From Streptomyces sp. NBC_01549 (GTDB lineage: Bacteria > Actinomycetota > Actinomycetes > Streptomycetales > Streptomycetaceae), in assembly GCF_026339955.1 (NCBI RefSeq), contig NZ_JAPEPW010000001.1, positions 7,089,001 through 7,153,000 of the forward strand: a stretch of 64,000 nt of DNA, in the 5' to 3' direction. The notes beneath the pieces are model-generated. The model was not told the origin of the DNA, made no database searches, and saw nothing but the letters and a program-made list of their open reading frames with translations. Position numbers and translations under genes: made by a program. Below are positions 33,640 through 42,954 of this stretch, piece by piece (position 1 is the first letter of the stretch; each line of letters begins with the position of its first letter).

Positions 33640-34762
33640 GCTGCTCTCCTCCGGTCGGATCGACGTGCCCGGAATGGATCGCCCCGCCCGTCGCCGTCAG
33701 CGGCGCACCGCTGCCGCCCCACCGCAGCGCGACGATCTCCGCGGCGACGGACACGGCCACCTCCTCCGGCGTACGGGCTCCGAGGTCGAGCCCGACCGGC
33801 GAGCGCAGCCGGGACAGCTCGCCCTCCGACAGACCGGCGTCGATGAGCCGTTTCCTGCGGTCGTCGTGGGTACGACGGCTGCCCATCGCCCCGATGTACG
33901 CGGCCGGGCGGCGCAGTGCCTCCTCCAGCAGGGGTACGTCGAACTTCGGGTCGTGGGTCAGGACGCAGATCACCGTGCGCGCGTCGGTCGTCGTACCCCG
34001 CAGATAGCGGTGCGGCCAGTCCACGACGACCTCCACACCCGCGGGGAACCGTTTCGCGGTGGCGAAGACCGGGCGGGCGTCGCACACCGTGACCCGGTAG
34101 CCGAGGAAGTCCCCGATACGGGCCACCGCGGCCGCGTAGTCGATCGCGCCGAAGACCAGCATGCGCGGCGGCGGCGCGAAGGAGTGCAGGAAGACGGTGA
34201 CGGCGTCCTCGCGGCGCTCGCCGTGCGGACCGTAGTGCCGCCGGATCGTGGCCCCCTGGGCCAGTTCACCGCGGGCGTCGGCGGTGACGGCCACATCCAG
34301 GCCGGTGGAGCCCAGCGAACCGGCCACCTCGTCCGGCCACACCGCGAGTGTGGCCCCGAGCGGCGCCGGTCCCTCGATCACCGTCGCCACGGTCACGGGC
34401 CGGCCGGTGGCCACCGAGTCGGCCACCGCGGCGAAGGAGGGATCCTCGGTGGGCGTCACCCGGCGGATGAGGAGGGTGATCTCGCCGCCGCAGGTGAGCC
34501 CCACGGCGAACGCGTCCTCGTCGCTGTACCCGAAGGTCTCCAGGCGGGCCTCGCCGGAGGTCACCACCTCCTGGGCCAGCTCGAAGACCGCCCCCTCGAC
34601 GCAGCCGCCGGACACGCTCCCCACGACCTCGTCGCCGGGCCCCACGGCCATGGCGGCTCCCGGGTCCCTGGGCGCGCTGCGGCTGACCGCGACCACCGTG
34701 GCGAGCCCGAAGGGGGAGCCCGCCGCGTACCACCGGTCCAGCGCCGGGAGGATCTCACGCAT
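33623..34762 (-). CDS. XdhC/CoxI family molybdenum-enzyme maturation protein
   Basis: A 379-residue maturation factor for molybdopterin-cytosine-dinucleotide hydroxylases. The N-terminal XdhC_CoxI domain shows FGLATVVAVSRSAPRDPGAAMAV and GSVSGGCVEGAV; the C-terminal Rossmann-like domain shows RMLVFGAIDYAAAVARIGDF and AYIGAMGSRRTHDDRR. Family members bind the cofactor and promote sulfuration before insertion into the large subunit. Located between coxE-like and coxG-like genes in the operon. Confidence 0.92.
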   Translation of the reverse strand: MREILPALDRWYAAGSPFGLATVVAVSRSAPRDPGAAMAVGPGDEVVGSVSGGCVEGAVFELAQEVVTSGEARLETFGYSDEDAFAVGLTCGGEITLLIRRVTPTEDPSFAAVADSVATGRPVTVATVIEGPAPLGATLAVWPDEVAGSLGSTGLDVAVTADARGELAQGATIRRHYGPHGERREDAVTVFLHSFAPPPRMLVFGAIDYAAAVARIGDFLGYRVTVCDARPVFATAKRFPAGVEVVVDWPHRYLRGTTTDARTVICVLTHDPKFDVPLLEEALRRPAAYIGAMGSRRTHDDRRKRLIDAGLSEGELSRLRSPVGLDLGARTPEEVAVSVAAEIVALRWGGSGAPLTATGGAIHSGHVDPTGGEQHGTAP

Positions 34763-34795
34763 CGCTCGCTCCGCTCACCACAGGGTGTGTCCCAC

Positions 34796-36013
34796 TCAAG
34801 AGTCCGCTCCTCTCACCACCGCCGCCAGCCGCTCCAGCGCGGCCGGGCTGTGTCCCTCGACGAACGCGTCCACGCTCGGCAGGGCCGCGGCCATCCCGCC
34901 GGCCAGCGGCGCGTAACCGGGTCGGGCTTTGCGCGGATTCGCCCAGATCACCCGGTGCGCGAGCCGGTGCAGGCGGCGCATCTGGTCCGCGAGCAGGGCC
35001 GGATCGCCACGCTCCCACCCGTCGGACAGCACCACGACCACCGCGCCGCGCGCCATGCCCCGCCGCCCCCACCGGTCCAGGAAGCCGCGCAGCATCTCAC
35101 CCAGCCGGGTGCCACCACGCCAGTCCGGAACCGCCGCCGCGAGCGCGGCCATCGCCGTGTCGGGATCGGGGTGCGCCAGCTCCCGGGTCACCCGGGTCAG
35201 CCGGGTACCGATCGTGAAGACCTCCGTGCGGGTGCCCCGCGCGGCCCCGCCGGTACGGGGGCCGTGGAGGGCCGCGTGCGCGAACCGCAGCAGCGCGTCC
35301 GCGTACGGCCCCATCGAGCCGCTCACGTCCACGAGCAGCACTACCCGGCGCGGCCGGTCCGCTCGCGCGCGGTGCCGCAGCCGCGCCGGCTCCCCGCCGC
35401 CGCGCAGCAACTCCCGTACCGTGCGCCGCGGATCGACGGCGCCCCGCCGGGCCGGATACCGCCGAGCGGTGCGCCGGGCCTCGCCCCTCAGAGTGAACGC
35501 GGCCCGCAGGCGCCGCAGTTGGTCGCGCTCGGCGGCGGTCAGCTCGGCGAAGTCCCGGTGGCGCAGTACGTCGGTGGAGTCGGCCAGCACGGCCACGGGT
35601 ACGGCGTCCTCGGCCCGCGCCGCCGGGCGGGGCACCGTACCGGCGCTCCGCAGGACCGTCCGGGTCCGCGGCGGGGGAGCGGCCCGGGCCGGGCCGGGGC
35701 CGGGCCGCCCGCCGAAGTACGCGGCGAAGACACGCTCGTAGCGCTCCAGGTCGTCCTGGCTCCCGCACAGGGTGAGCCGGCCCGCCCAGTACACGTCCGA
35801 GCGCGCACCGGGATCGAGCACGTCGAGCGCGCCCAGGAAGGCCTGCACACGGTCGGGCGCGGCATCGACGCCCGCGGCGCGCAATGCCCGGGCGAACCCG
35901 ACGACCACGGCGGACGCGTCGACGGCGCTCGGTCGTCCCCCCTCGCCCCCGCCGGGCTTGCGGTTCCGGCCACCCCTGTCGTCCCTCCCGTCGCTGCTGT
36001 TCACGCTGTTCAC
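34796..36013 (-). CDS. coxE: CoxE-like VWA-domain protein
   Basis: A 405-residue protein with a von Willebrand A domain. The metal-ion-dependent adhesion site reads VVLLVDVSGSMGPY (D-x-S-x-S), with GGTRLGEML and VVVVLSDGWERGD as later MIDAS parts. The N-terminal half is Arg/Pro-rich. In cox operons CoxD (MoxR-type AAA) and CoxE work together as a chaperone pair that builds the CuMo or Mo site. GTG start overlaps the coxD-like stop (GTGA). Confidence 0.92.
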   Translation of the reverse strand: MNSVNSSDGRDDRGGRNRKPGGGEGGRPSAVDASAVVVGFARALRAAGVDAAPDRVQAFLGALDVLDPGARSDVYWAGRLTLCGSQDDLERYERVFAAYFGGRPGPGPARAAPPPRTRTVLRSAGTVPRPAARAEDAVPVAVLADSTDVLRHRDFAELTAAERDQLRRLRAAFTLRGEARRTARRYPARRGAVDPRRTVRELLRGGGEPARLRHRARADRPRRVVLLVDVSGSMGPYADALLRFAHAALHGPRTGGAARGTRTEVFTIGTRLTRVTRELAHPDPDTAMAALAAAVPDWRGGTRLGEMLRGFLDRWGRRGMARGAVVVVLSDGWERGDPALLADQMRRLHRLAHRVIWANPRKARPGYAPLAGGMAAALPSVDAFVEGHSPAALERLAAVVRGADS

Positions 36014-36894
36014 GTCTTTCGCGCCGTGAGGATCGCCGCCAGATCCAGTCCTCGCGCCCGCTCGGTGTCCTCCCGGTACTTCAGCACCGAGCCCAGCGTC
36101 GCCACCGCCAGCTCCGCGTCCACCTCGGTCGCTCCCAGCGCGTCCAGGGCCTCCGCCCAGTCGATGGTCTCGGCGACCCCTGGCGGCTTGACCAGGTCCT
36201 CGGCGCGCAGGGCCTGCGCGAGGGCGGTCACCTGCTCGGCCAGCCGCTCGGTGACCCGCGGCAACGTCCTGCGCACGATGGCGAGTTCACGGGTGAACCC
36301 GGGGTGGTCGAACCAGTGGTAGAGGCACCGTCGCTTCAGCGCGTCGTGCACCTCCCGTGTCCGGTTCGAGGTGAGCACCACGACGGGCGGCACCTGTGCC
36401 CGCAGGGTGCCCAGTTCGGGAATGGTGATGGTGTACTCGGACAGCAGCTCCAGCAGGAACGCCTCGAACTCGTCGTCCGCGCGGTCGATCTCGTCGACCA
36501 GCAGCACCGACGGCTGGGTCTCCAGCGCCCGCAGCAAGGGCCGGGTGACGAGGAACCGCCGGTCGTACAGCTCCCCTTCGAGCCGGTCGGCATCCGTCAC
36601 ACCCGCCGCCTCGGCCGCCCGCAGATGCAGCAGCTGACGCGGGAAGTCCCAGTCGTACAGGGCCTGGGAGGCGTCGATGCCCTCGTAGCACTGGAGCCGG
36701 ATCAGCGGGGCGTCCATCGCCTCGGCCAGGGCGGACGCGAGCGCGGTCTTGCCCACGCCCGCGTCGCCCTCGCAGAACAGCGGCCGGTGCAGCCGCAGCG
36801 CCAGGAAGCAGGCCACGGCCAGCCCGTCGTCGACGAGATACCCCGTCTTCTCCAAGCGGGCCCGCACCTCCGCCGGACCGCTCACCTCGTGCAT
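36010..36894 (-). CDS. coxD: CoxD-like MoxR-family AAA+ ATPase
   Basis: A 294-residue AAA+ ATPase. Walker A is GDAGVGKT (residues 43-50), Walker B VLLVDEIDRADDEFE (near 130), sensor 1 VVLTSNRTREVHDALKRRC with the arginine fingers. Together with the VWA protein encoded next it forms the MoxR/VWA assembly factor known from cox operons. ATG at 36894, 5 bp after the FAD-subunit stop. The frame is open far upstream, but that part is a shadow of the FAD-subunit gene. Confidence 0.93.
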   Translation of the reverse strand: MHEVSGPAEVRARLEKTGYLVDDGLAVACFLALRLHRPLFCEGDAGVGKTALASALAEAMDAPLIRLQCYEGIDASQALYDWDFPRQLLHLRAAEAAGVTDADRLEGELYDRRFLVTRPLLRALETQPSVLLVDEIDRADDEFEAFLLELLSEYTITIPELGTLRAQVPPVVVLTSNRTREVHDALKRRCLYHWFDHPGFTRELAIVRRTLPRVTERLAEQVTALAQALRAEDLVKPPGVAETIDWAEALDALGATEVDAELAVATLGSVLKYREDTERARGLDLAAILTARKT

Positions 36895-36899
36895 GCGCG

Positions 36900-37751
36900 C
36901 TACTCCAGGGCGGCCAGCACCGAGCGCCGCGTGAGCACCCGGGCCAGGTGCGCGCGGTACTCGGGAGAGGCCGACGGATCGGACGAGGGGTGCGTGCCCT
37001 CCGCCGCCGCCTCGGCGGCACGGGCCACCGCGCCCGGCTCGGCGTCCGCGCCGGCGAGCGCCTCCTCGGCGGCCGTGGCCCGCAGCGGCGTGGAGCCCAT
37101 GTTGCTCAGCCCGATCCGGGACTCGGCGAGGTGCCCCTCGTGCCGCCGGACGAGCGCCGCCACGCCGACCACCGCCCAGGCCTGCGCGACCCGCTGGAAC
37201 TTCTCGTAGTGGAAACCCCAGCCCTCGGTCGACGGGATCTCCACCCCCACCAGCAGTTCGTCCGGGCGCAGCGCGGTCTGCAGATAGTCGAGGAAGAACT
37301 CCCTGGCCGGGATCGCGCGCCGCCCGTCCGGTCCCACCGCGATCAGGTTCGCGTCGAGGGCGAGGATCACGGCGGGCAGGTCGGCGGCCGGATCGGCGTG
37401 CGCGAGCGAACCGCCGAGGGTGCCGCGATGGCGTACGGCGGGATCGGCGACCGTGGCGGTGGCCGCCGCCAGCAGCCCGGCGTGCCGGCGCACCAGCGGG
37501 TCGCGGATGACGTCGTGGTGCGAGGTCATCGCGCCGATGACCAGCGTGCCGGCCTCCTCGCGGATCCCGCGCAGCTCCGGGATCCGGCCGATGTCGACGA
37601 CCAGTTCGGGGAAGGCGAGCCGCAGCCGGAGCAGGGGCAGCAGGCTCTGCCCGCCGGCCAGCACCTTCGCGTCCTCGCCCGCGTCCGCGAGGGTGCGTAC
37701 GGCCTCGTCGACGCTCGCGGGCCTCACGTAGTCGAATGCGGGGGGAATCAT
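36900..37751 (-). CDS. coxM: CO-dehydrogenase-like medium (FAD) subunit
   Basis: A 283-residue FAD-binding subunit of the xanthine oxidase family. FAD contacts are AGGQSLLPLLRLRLA and the TLGGSLAHADPAADLP motif; a C-terminal CO_deh_flav_C domain starts near residue 175. It takes electrons from the iron-sulfur subunit. ATG overlaps the coxL-like stop by ATGA. Form I and form II cannot be told from this subunit alone. Confidence 0.93.
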   Translation of the reverse strand: MIPPAFDYVRPASVDEAVRTLADAGEDAKVLAGGQSLLPLLRLRLAFPELVVDIGRIPELRGIREEAGTLVIGAMTSHHDVIRDPLVRRHAGLLAAATATVADPAVRHRGTLGGSLAHADPAADLPAVILALDANLIAVGPDGRRAIPAREFFLDYLQTALRPDELLVGVEIPSTEGWGFHYEKFQRVAQAWAVVGVAALVRRHEGHLAESRIGLSNMGSTPLRATAAEEALAGADAEPGAVARAAEAAAEGTHPSSDPSASPEYRAHLARVLTRRSVLAALE

Positions 37752-40150
37752 GCCGACGCCTCCTCACCGGAGCGGGCGGACCGAGCCGGGGCCTGGGCGG
37801 ATCGAAGGGCTTCCCAGACCCGCTGCGGCGTGCAGGGCATCCGCACCTCGGTCACTCCGAGCGGGCGCAGCGCGTCCACGATCGCGTTGACGACGGCGGG
37901 CGTGGAGGCGATGGTCCCCGACTCGCCGACTCCCTTGGAACCCAGGGGATTCGAGGTCGCCGGTGTCTCCGTACGGGCCGTCACGAACTCGGGCAGGTCG
38001 ACCGCCGAGGGCACGAGGTAGTCGGCCATCGTGCCCGAGACGAGGTTGCCCTCGTCGTCGTACACGGCCTCCTCGTACAGCGCCTGCGCGATGCCCTGCG
38101 CGACCCCGCCGTGCACCTGCCCCTCGACGATCATCGGGTTGATGACACTGCCGACGTCGTCGACACAGACGTACGAGCGGATAGTGGTCCGTCCGGTCTC
38201 GGTGTCGACCTCGACCGCGCACAGGTGGGTGCCGTGCGGGTAGGAGAAGTTGTCCGGGTCGACCAGGTGCTCGGCGTTGATGGTGGGCTCCATGCCGTCG
38301 GGCAGGTCGTGCGAGGAGAACGTCTCGAAGGCGACCTCCTGGATGGTCCTGCGCGCCTCGGGCGAGCCCTTCACGGAGAACACGCCGTGCGTGAACTCCA
38401 GGTCGTGTTCGCTCGCCTCGAGCAGATGCGCGGCCACCTTCCGCGCCTTCTCCACCACCTTCCGCGCGGCGTGGTGCACCGCGGCCCCGCCCACGACGAG
38501 CGAGCGTGAGCCGTAGGTGTCCATGCCCTGGGGCGCCGCCCTGGTGTCGCCGTGCACCACCTCGATGTCCTCGAAGGGCACCCCCAGCACATCGGCGGCG
38601 ATCTGGCTCCAGCAGGTCACATGGCCCTGCCCGTGCGGGCTGGTGCCGGTGACCACCTCGACCTTTCCGGTGGGCAGCATGCGGATGCTCGCCGCCTCCC
38701 AGCCCCCGGCCGCGTACCGCAGGTCCCGCAGCACCCGGCTGGGCGCGAGCCCGCACATCTCGGTGTACGTGGACACGCCGATGCCCAGGCGTACCAGGTC
38801 GCCGCGCCGGTTGCGGTCCGCCTGCTCGGCGCGCAGCTCGTCGTACCCGAAGAGCGCGAGCGCCTTGTCCGTGGCGGCCTCGTAGTTGCCGCTGTCGTAG
38901 GTCAGACCCGCGACCGACGTGTAGGGGAACTCCTCGTGCCGGATCCAGTTCAGGCGCCTCAACTCGATGGGATCCATACCGAGTTCGACGGCCAGCTCGT
39001 CCATGATCCGTTCGATGGCGTACGTCGCCTCGGGGCGCCCCGCGCCGCGGTAGGCGTCGGTCGGCGTCCTGGTCGTGAAGACGCCGGTGCAGGTGAAGTC
39101 GTACGCGTCCATCTTGTAGATCGCCGGGTACATGAAGGCGCCCAGGATCGGGATGCCCGGGGTGACGAGCATCAGATAGGCGCCCATGTCGGCGAGGAGG
39201 TCGACCTTGAGGCCGAGCAGCCTGCCCTCGCGGGTGGCGGCGATCTCGATGTCCTGGATCATGCCGCGGCCGTGGTGGGTCGCGAGATAGCCCTCGGAGC
39301 GCGACTCGGTCCACTTCACGGGCCGCCCGAGCCGCCGCGCGACGGCCAGGGCGAGGGCCTCCTCGCCGTATACCTGGAGCTTGGAGCCGAAGCCGCCGCC
39401 GACGTCGGGAGCGATCACGCGCAGCTTCTGCTCGGGGATGCCGGTGACGACGGCGAGCATGATCCGCAGGATGTGCGGGATCTGGGTGGCCGAGTAGACG
39501 GTGTACTCGCCGGAGGCCGCGAGCGGGGTGACCACGACGGCGCGCGGCTCCATGGCGTTGGGGATGAGCCGCTGCTGGAGGTAGCGGCGCTTCAGGACGA
39601 CGTCCGCGCGCTCCCGCACGGCCGCGTAGTTCTCGCCGGTGGCCAGCGGCCAGACGTAGCAGCGGTTGGTGCCCTTGTCGGAGTGGACCAGCGGGGCGTT
39701 GTCGGCGAGGGCGGCCTCCAGGTCGAGCACCGGGGGCAACGGTGTGTAGTCGACCTCGATGGCCTCCAGGGCGTCGGCGGCCGCGTACCGGTCGCGGGCC
39801 ACGACGACGGCCACCGGGTCGCCCGCGTACCGGACCTCGTCGACCGCGATCGGCGGGTGGTCGGGCAGGACGATGTCCTCGGTGACCGGCCAGGCGCAGG
39901 GGAGTGAGCCGAGGCCCTCGGCGAGGTCCCGGCCGGTGAACGCGGCGACCACGCCGGGGCGCTCGCGGGCGGCCGTGACGTCGACCCGGTCGATCCGCGC
40001 GTGTGCCATGGGGCTGCGTAGGATCGCCAGGTGGAGCAGTCCGTTGACGTCGATGTTGTCGGTCCAGTTGGTCTGCCCGGTGACCAGACGGGCGTCCTCC
40101 TTGCGCGGCCGGGAACGGCCGACCTCGCGTTCGGCGATCCGGTCCGTCAC
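37748..40150 (-). CDS. coxL: Form II CO-dehydrogenase-like large Mo subunit
   Basis: An 800-residue molybdopterin hydroxylase of the xanthine oxidase family. The active-site loop at residues 366-372 is AYRGAGR, the form II signature; bona fide form I CO dehydrogenases have AYRCSFR with the copper-binding Cys, absent here. The conserved glutamate loop GVGESGT is present near residue 757. True substrate of form II enzymes is unsettled (CO, aldehydes or heterocycles). GTG start overlaps the coxS-like stop (GTGA). Gene order S-L-M-D-E-xdhC-G is a full form II-type operon. Confidence 0.93.
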   Translation of the reverse strand: MTDRIAEREVGRSRPRKEDARLVTGQTNWTDNIDVNGLLHLAILRSPMAHARIDRVDVTAARERPGVVAAFTGRDLAEGLGSLPCAWPVTEDIVLPDHPPIAVDEVRYAGDPVAVVVARDRYAAADALEAIEVDYTPLPPVLDLEAALADNAPLVHSDKGTNRCYVWPLATGENYAAVRERADVVLKRRYLQQRLIPNAMEPRAVVVTPLAASGEYTVYSATQIPHILRIMLAVVTGIPEQKLRVIAPDVGGGFGSKLQVYGEEALALAVARRLGRPVKWTESRSEGYLATHHGRGMIQDIEIAATREGRLLGLKVDLLADMGAYLMLVTPGIPILGAFMYPAIYKMDAYDFTCTGVFTTRTPTDAYRGAGRPEATYAIERIMDELAVELGMDPIELRRLNWIRHEEFPYTSVAGLTYDSGNYEAATDKALALFGYDELRAEQADRNRRGDLVRLGIGVSTYTEMCGLAPSRVLRDLRYAAGGWEAASIRMLPTGKVEVVTGTSPHGQGHVTCWSQIAADVLGVPFEDIEVVHGDTRAAPQGMDTYGSRSLVVGGAAVHHAARKVVEKARKVAAHLLEASEHDLEFTHGVFSVKGSPEARRTIQEVAFETFSSHDLPDGMEPTINAEHLVDPDNFSYPHGTHLCAVEVDTETGRTTIRSYVCVDDVGSVINPMIVEGQVHGGVAQGIAQALYEEAVYDDEGNLVSGTMADYLVPSAVDLPEFVTARTETPATSNPLGSKGVGESGTIASTPAVVNAIVDALRPLGVTEVRMPCTPQRVWEALRSAQAPARSARSGEEASA

Positions 40151-40617
40151 GGCGAGACCTCCTGTCCCGAGGCGGCGAGGACCGCGCGCACGATGTTCTG
40201 GTAGCCGGTGCACCGGCACAGGTTGCCCTCCAGGGCCTCCCGCACCTCCCGCGCGGCCGGGGCCGGGTTCTCGCGGAGCAGATCCCGGGCCGCCATGATC
40301 ATCCCGGGGGTGCAGTAGCCGCACTGGAGCGCGTGCCGCTCGTGGAACGCCTTCTGGAGCGCGTGCCACTCACCGTCCTGCGCCAGCCCCTGGATGGTGG
40401 TCACTTCGCTCCCGTCCGCCTGGACGGCGAGGACCGAGCAACTCTTGACGGTTTCCCCGTCCAGGTCGACCGTGCAGGCCCCGCAGTTCGACGTGTCGCA
40501 GCCGATCGGGGTGCCGGTCAGACCCAGGTGGTCGCGCAGGTAGTGGACCAGGAGGAGACGGGGTTCGACCTCGTCCTCGTACGTGGTGCCGTCCACCTTC
40601 ACCGATATGCGGGTCAT
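40147..40617 (-). CDS. coxS: CO-dehydrogenase-like small [2Fe-2S] subunit
   Basis: A 156-residue iron-sulfur subunit. Cys40, Cys45, Cys48 and Cys60 ligate the plant-ferredoxin-type cluster; Cys99, Cys102, Cys134 and Cys136 ligate the second [2Fe-2S] cluster (CGYC and CRC motifs). It passes electrons from the Mo site to FAD. First gene of the operon, with a Crp-type palindrome about 45 bp upstream of the start. Confidence 0.95.
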   Translation of the reverse strand: MTRISVKVDGTTYEDEVEPRLLLVHYLRDHLGLTGTPIGCDTSNCGACTVDLDGETVKSCSVLAVQADGSEVTTIQGLAQDGEWHALQKAFHERHALQCGYCTPGMIMAARDLLRENPAPAAREVREALEGNLCRCTGYQNIVRAVLAASGQEVSP

Positions 40618-40660
40618 GTGCCCTCCCGGAGAGCCAGGTGAGGGTTATCAGCCATTTTAC

Positions 40661-40674
40661 GTGATGTGCGTCAC
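40661..40674. promoter_or_regulatory. Crp-type palindrome GTGA-N6-TCAC upstream of cox operon
   Basis: GTGATGTGCGTCAC matches GTG(N6)GNCAC, the pattern described for Streptomyces Crp, and the general Crp/Fnr half-sites. It lies 44 bp before coxS in the divergent region to the ribosomal protection gene. Crp control of CO or alternative substrate oxidation would fit carbon limitation; inference. Confidence 0.5.
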
Positions 40675-40800
40675 TCTAGGTCCACTTGGGGAGGGCGGCG
40701 AGTGCTGCGGCAGGGATTTGTTGAGCGTTAATCCGTTGCTGCCGGGCCGGGCCGCCTGCTGCACTGAGGGGGACGCGTCCACCAAGATCAGGGAGCAGCA

Positions 40801-40911
40801 ATGCGCACACCGTTCATGTCCACCCAGGAAGGAATCACTCCCACTTCAAAGGACATGACACCCGGTGCATATGCTCAACCTGGGAATCCTGGCGCACGTA
40901 GACGCCGGTAA
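40801..40911 (+). CDS. Leader ORF overlapping start of ribosomal protection gene
   Basis: A 36-codon ORF (MRTPFMSTQEGITPTSKDMT...GARRRR) with ATG preceded by AGGGAG at 5 nt spacing, a better ribosome site than that of the main gene. It runs in another frame and ends at TAA 40909-40911, 44 nt inside the GTG-started main gene, so ribosomes reading it pass over the main start. This fits translational control of the resistance gene. It was too short for routine gene calls. Expression is inferred. Confidence 0.55.
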   Translation: MRTPFMSTQEGITPTSKDMTPGAYAQPGNPGARRRR

Positions 40912-42850
40912 GACGAGTCTGACCGAGCGGCTGCTGCACTCGGTCGGAGTCATCGACGAGATCGGCAGCGTCGACGACGGAAGCACCCAGACCGATTCGC
41001 TCGCGCTGGAGCGGCAGCGCGGTATCACCATCAAGTCCGCCGTGGTCTCCTTCGCCGTCGACGACGTAACGGTCAATCTGATCGACACCCCGGGACACCC
41101 GGACTTCATCGCGGAGGTGGAGCGGGTGCTGAGCGTGCTCGACGGCGCGGTGCTGGTGATCTCCGCCGTGGAGGGTGTACAGGCGCAGACCCGGGTGCTG
41201 ATGAGGACGCTCAGGCGGCTGCGCATTCCGACGCTCGTCTTCGTCAACAAGATCGACCGTGGCGGGGCGTGGCCCGAGCGCGTGCTGGACGCCGTCGCGG
41301 CGCGGCTCACGCCGGCGGTCGTCCCCATGGGCGAGGTCCGGGCGCAGGGCACACGGGACGCCCGCTTCAGCCTGTTCGACGAGGCGCGGCTCGGCGCGCC
41401 GCTGCTCGACCTGCTCGCCGAGCACGACGACGGGCTGCTCGCCGCGTATGTCGAGGGCCGGGTGTCGTACGACCTGATCCGCAGCGCTCTGGTGCGGCAG
41501 ACGGGGCAGACCCTGGTGCATCCCGTGTTCTTCGGCTCAGCCGTGACGGGCGCCGGGGTCGACGAACTGATCGCGGGGATCAAGGAGTTGCTGCCCCGCG
41601 CCGAGGCGGATGTCGACGGCCCGGTCTCGGCCAGCGTCTTCAAGGTCGAGCGCGGGCCCGCCGGGGAGAAGGTCGCGTACGCCCGGATGTTCTCCGGGAC
41701 GCTGCGGACCCGCGACCGGCTGCCGCTGGGCGACGGTGTGGAGGGCAGGGTCACGGCGATCAGCGTCTTTGACCGGGGTGCGGCGGTGCGCGAGCAGTCC
41801 GTGGCCGCGGGGCGGATCGGCAAGCTCTGGGGCCTCGCGGACATCCGCATCGGCGACACCATCGGCGTACCCCGGAAGTCGTCGGCCGGCGAGCACCACT
41901 TCTCGCCCCCGACCCTCGAAACCGTCGTCGAACCCCGCCGTCCGACCGACAAGGGCGCACTGCACGGCGCCCTCACTCAATTGGCCGAGCAGGACCCGCT
42001 GATCGATCTGCGCCAGGACGAGACGCGCAAGGAGATCTCCGTGTCGCTCTACGGAGAGGTGCAGAAAGAGGTCATCCAGGCGACTCTGGCCGATGAGTTC
42101 GGCATCGACGTCCTGTTCCGCGAGACGACACTGCTGTGCATCGAGCGGCCCCTCGGCAGCGGCGCGGCGGCCGAGTTCATCAAGAAGGACCCCAATCCCT
42201 TCCTCGCGACCGTCGGCCTGCGCATCGATCCGGCCCCGGTCGGCTCCGGGGTGCGGTTCCGGCTGGAGGTCGAGCTCGGAGCGATGCCGTACGCGTTCTT
42301 CAAGGCGGTCGAGGACACCGTGAAGGAGACGCTCGCGCAGGGAATCCACGGCTGGCAGGTGACGGACTGCACGGTCACCATGACCCACTCCGGCTATTGG
42401 CCCCGGCAGAGCCACGCCCACCAGGGTTTCGACAAGAGCATGTCCAGCACGGGCGCCGACTTCCGGGGCCTGACCCCGCTGGTGGTGATGGACGCGTTGC
42501 GGGCGGCGGGCACCCAGGTGTACGAGCCGATGCACCGCTTCAGGCTGGAAGCCCCGGCGGACACGCTGGGCACGGTCCTGCCGGTGCTGGCGAGGCAGGG
42601 GGCCGTCGCGGCGAGCACCGAGCTGCGGGGTGCTTCGTGTGTGCTGGAGGGCCGGATCCCGGTCGCCCGGGTCCATGGGCTGGAGCGGCAGCTCCCGGGG
42701 CTGACCCGCGGTGAGGGCGAGCTGGAATGCGCCTTCGACCACTACGCGCCGGTCCTGCGGGGCACGGTCCCGGACCGGCCGCGCACGGACCTCAACCCGC
42801 TGGACCGGAAGGAGTATCTGCTGAACGTGACGCGGAGGGTCGGGGCCTGA
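40865..42850 (+). CDS. OtrA/TetM-type ribosomal protection GTPase
   Basis: A 661-residue EF-G-like GTPase of the tetracycline ribosomal protection class, closest in appearance to Streptomyces OtrA. GTPase motifs are AHVDAGKTS (G1), RGITI (G2), DTPGH (G3) and NKID (G4). Domain IV and the C-terminus KEYLLNVTRRVG follow as in OtrA. It dislodges tetracycline from the 30S subunit using GTP. GTG at 40865 (MHMLNLGILAH) matches the OtrA start; ATG 40871 is possible. Ribosome site is poor (AGGA 11 nt away). No tetracycline cluster is in view, so it may be intrinsic resistance or a translation factor paralog. Confidence 0.9.
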   Translation: MHMLNLGILAHVDAGKTSLTERLLHSVGVIDEIGSVDDGSTQTDSLALERQRGITIKSAVVSFAVDDVTVNLIDTPGHPDFIAEVERVLSVLDGAVLVISAVEGVQAQTRVLMRTLRRLRIPTLVFVNKIDRGGAWPERVLDAVAARLTPAVVPMGEVRAQGTRDARFSLFDEARLGAPLLDLLAEHDDGLLAAYVEGRVSYDLIRSALVRQTGQTLVHPVFFGSAVTGAGVDELIAGIKELLPRAEADVDGPVSASVFKVERGPAGEKVAYARMFSGTLRTRDRLPLGDGVEGRVTAISVFDRGAAVREQSVAAGRIGKLWGLADIRIGDTIGVPRKSSAGEHHFSPPTLETVVEPRRPTDKGALHGALTQLAEQDPLIDLRQDETRKEISVSLYGEVQKEVIQATLADEFGIDVLFRETTLLCIERPLGSGAAAEFIKKDPNPFLATVGLRIDPAPVGSGVRFRLEVELGAMPYAFFKAVEDTVKETLAQGIHGWQVTDCTVTMTHSGYWPRQSHAHQGFDKSMSSTGADFRGLTPLVVMDALRAAGTQVYEPMHRFRLEAPADTLGTVLPVLARQGAVAASTELRGASCVLEGRIPVARVHGLERQLPGLTRGEGELECAFDHYAPVLRGTVPDRPRTDLNPLDRKEYLLNVTRRVGA

Positions 42851-42954
42851 GCCCGCACCCGGCGACACGTCTCCCAAATGATCCCCAAAAGCTGAAACTT
42901 ACTCTGGAGTCAGAAGTATTGACGCCTTCTTGCGCACCGGCGACTGTTGTGAAC

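Noticed and set aside
37748..40150. True (form I) CO dehydrogenase
   Set aside because: Active-site loop is AYRGAGR, lacking the Cys of AYRCSFR.
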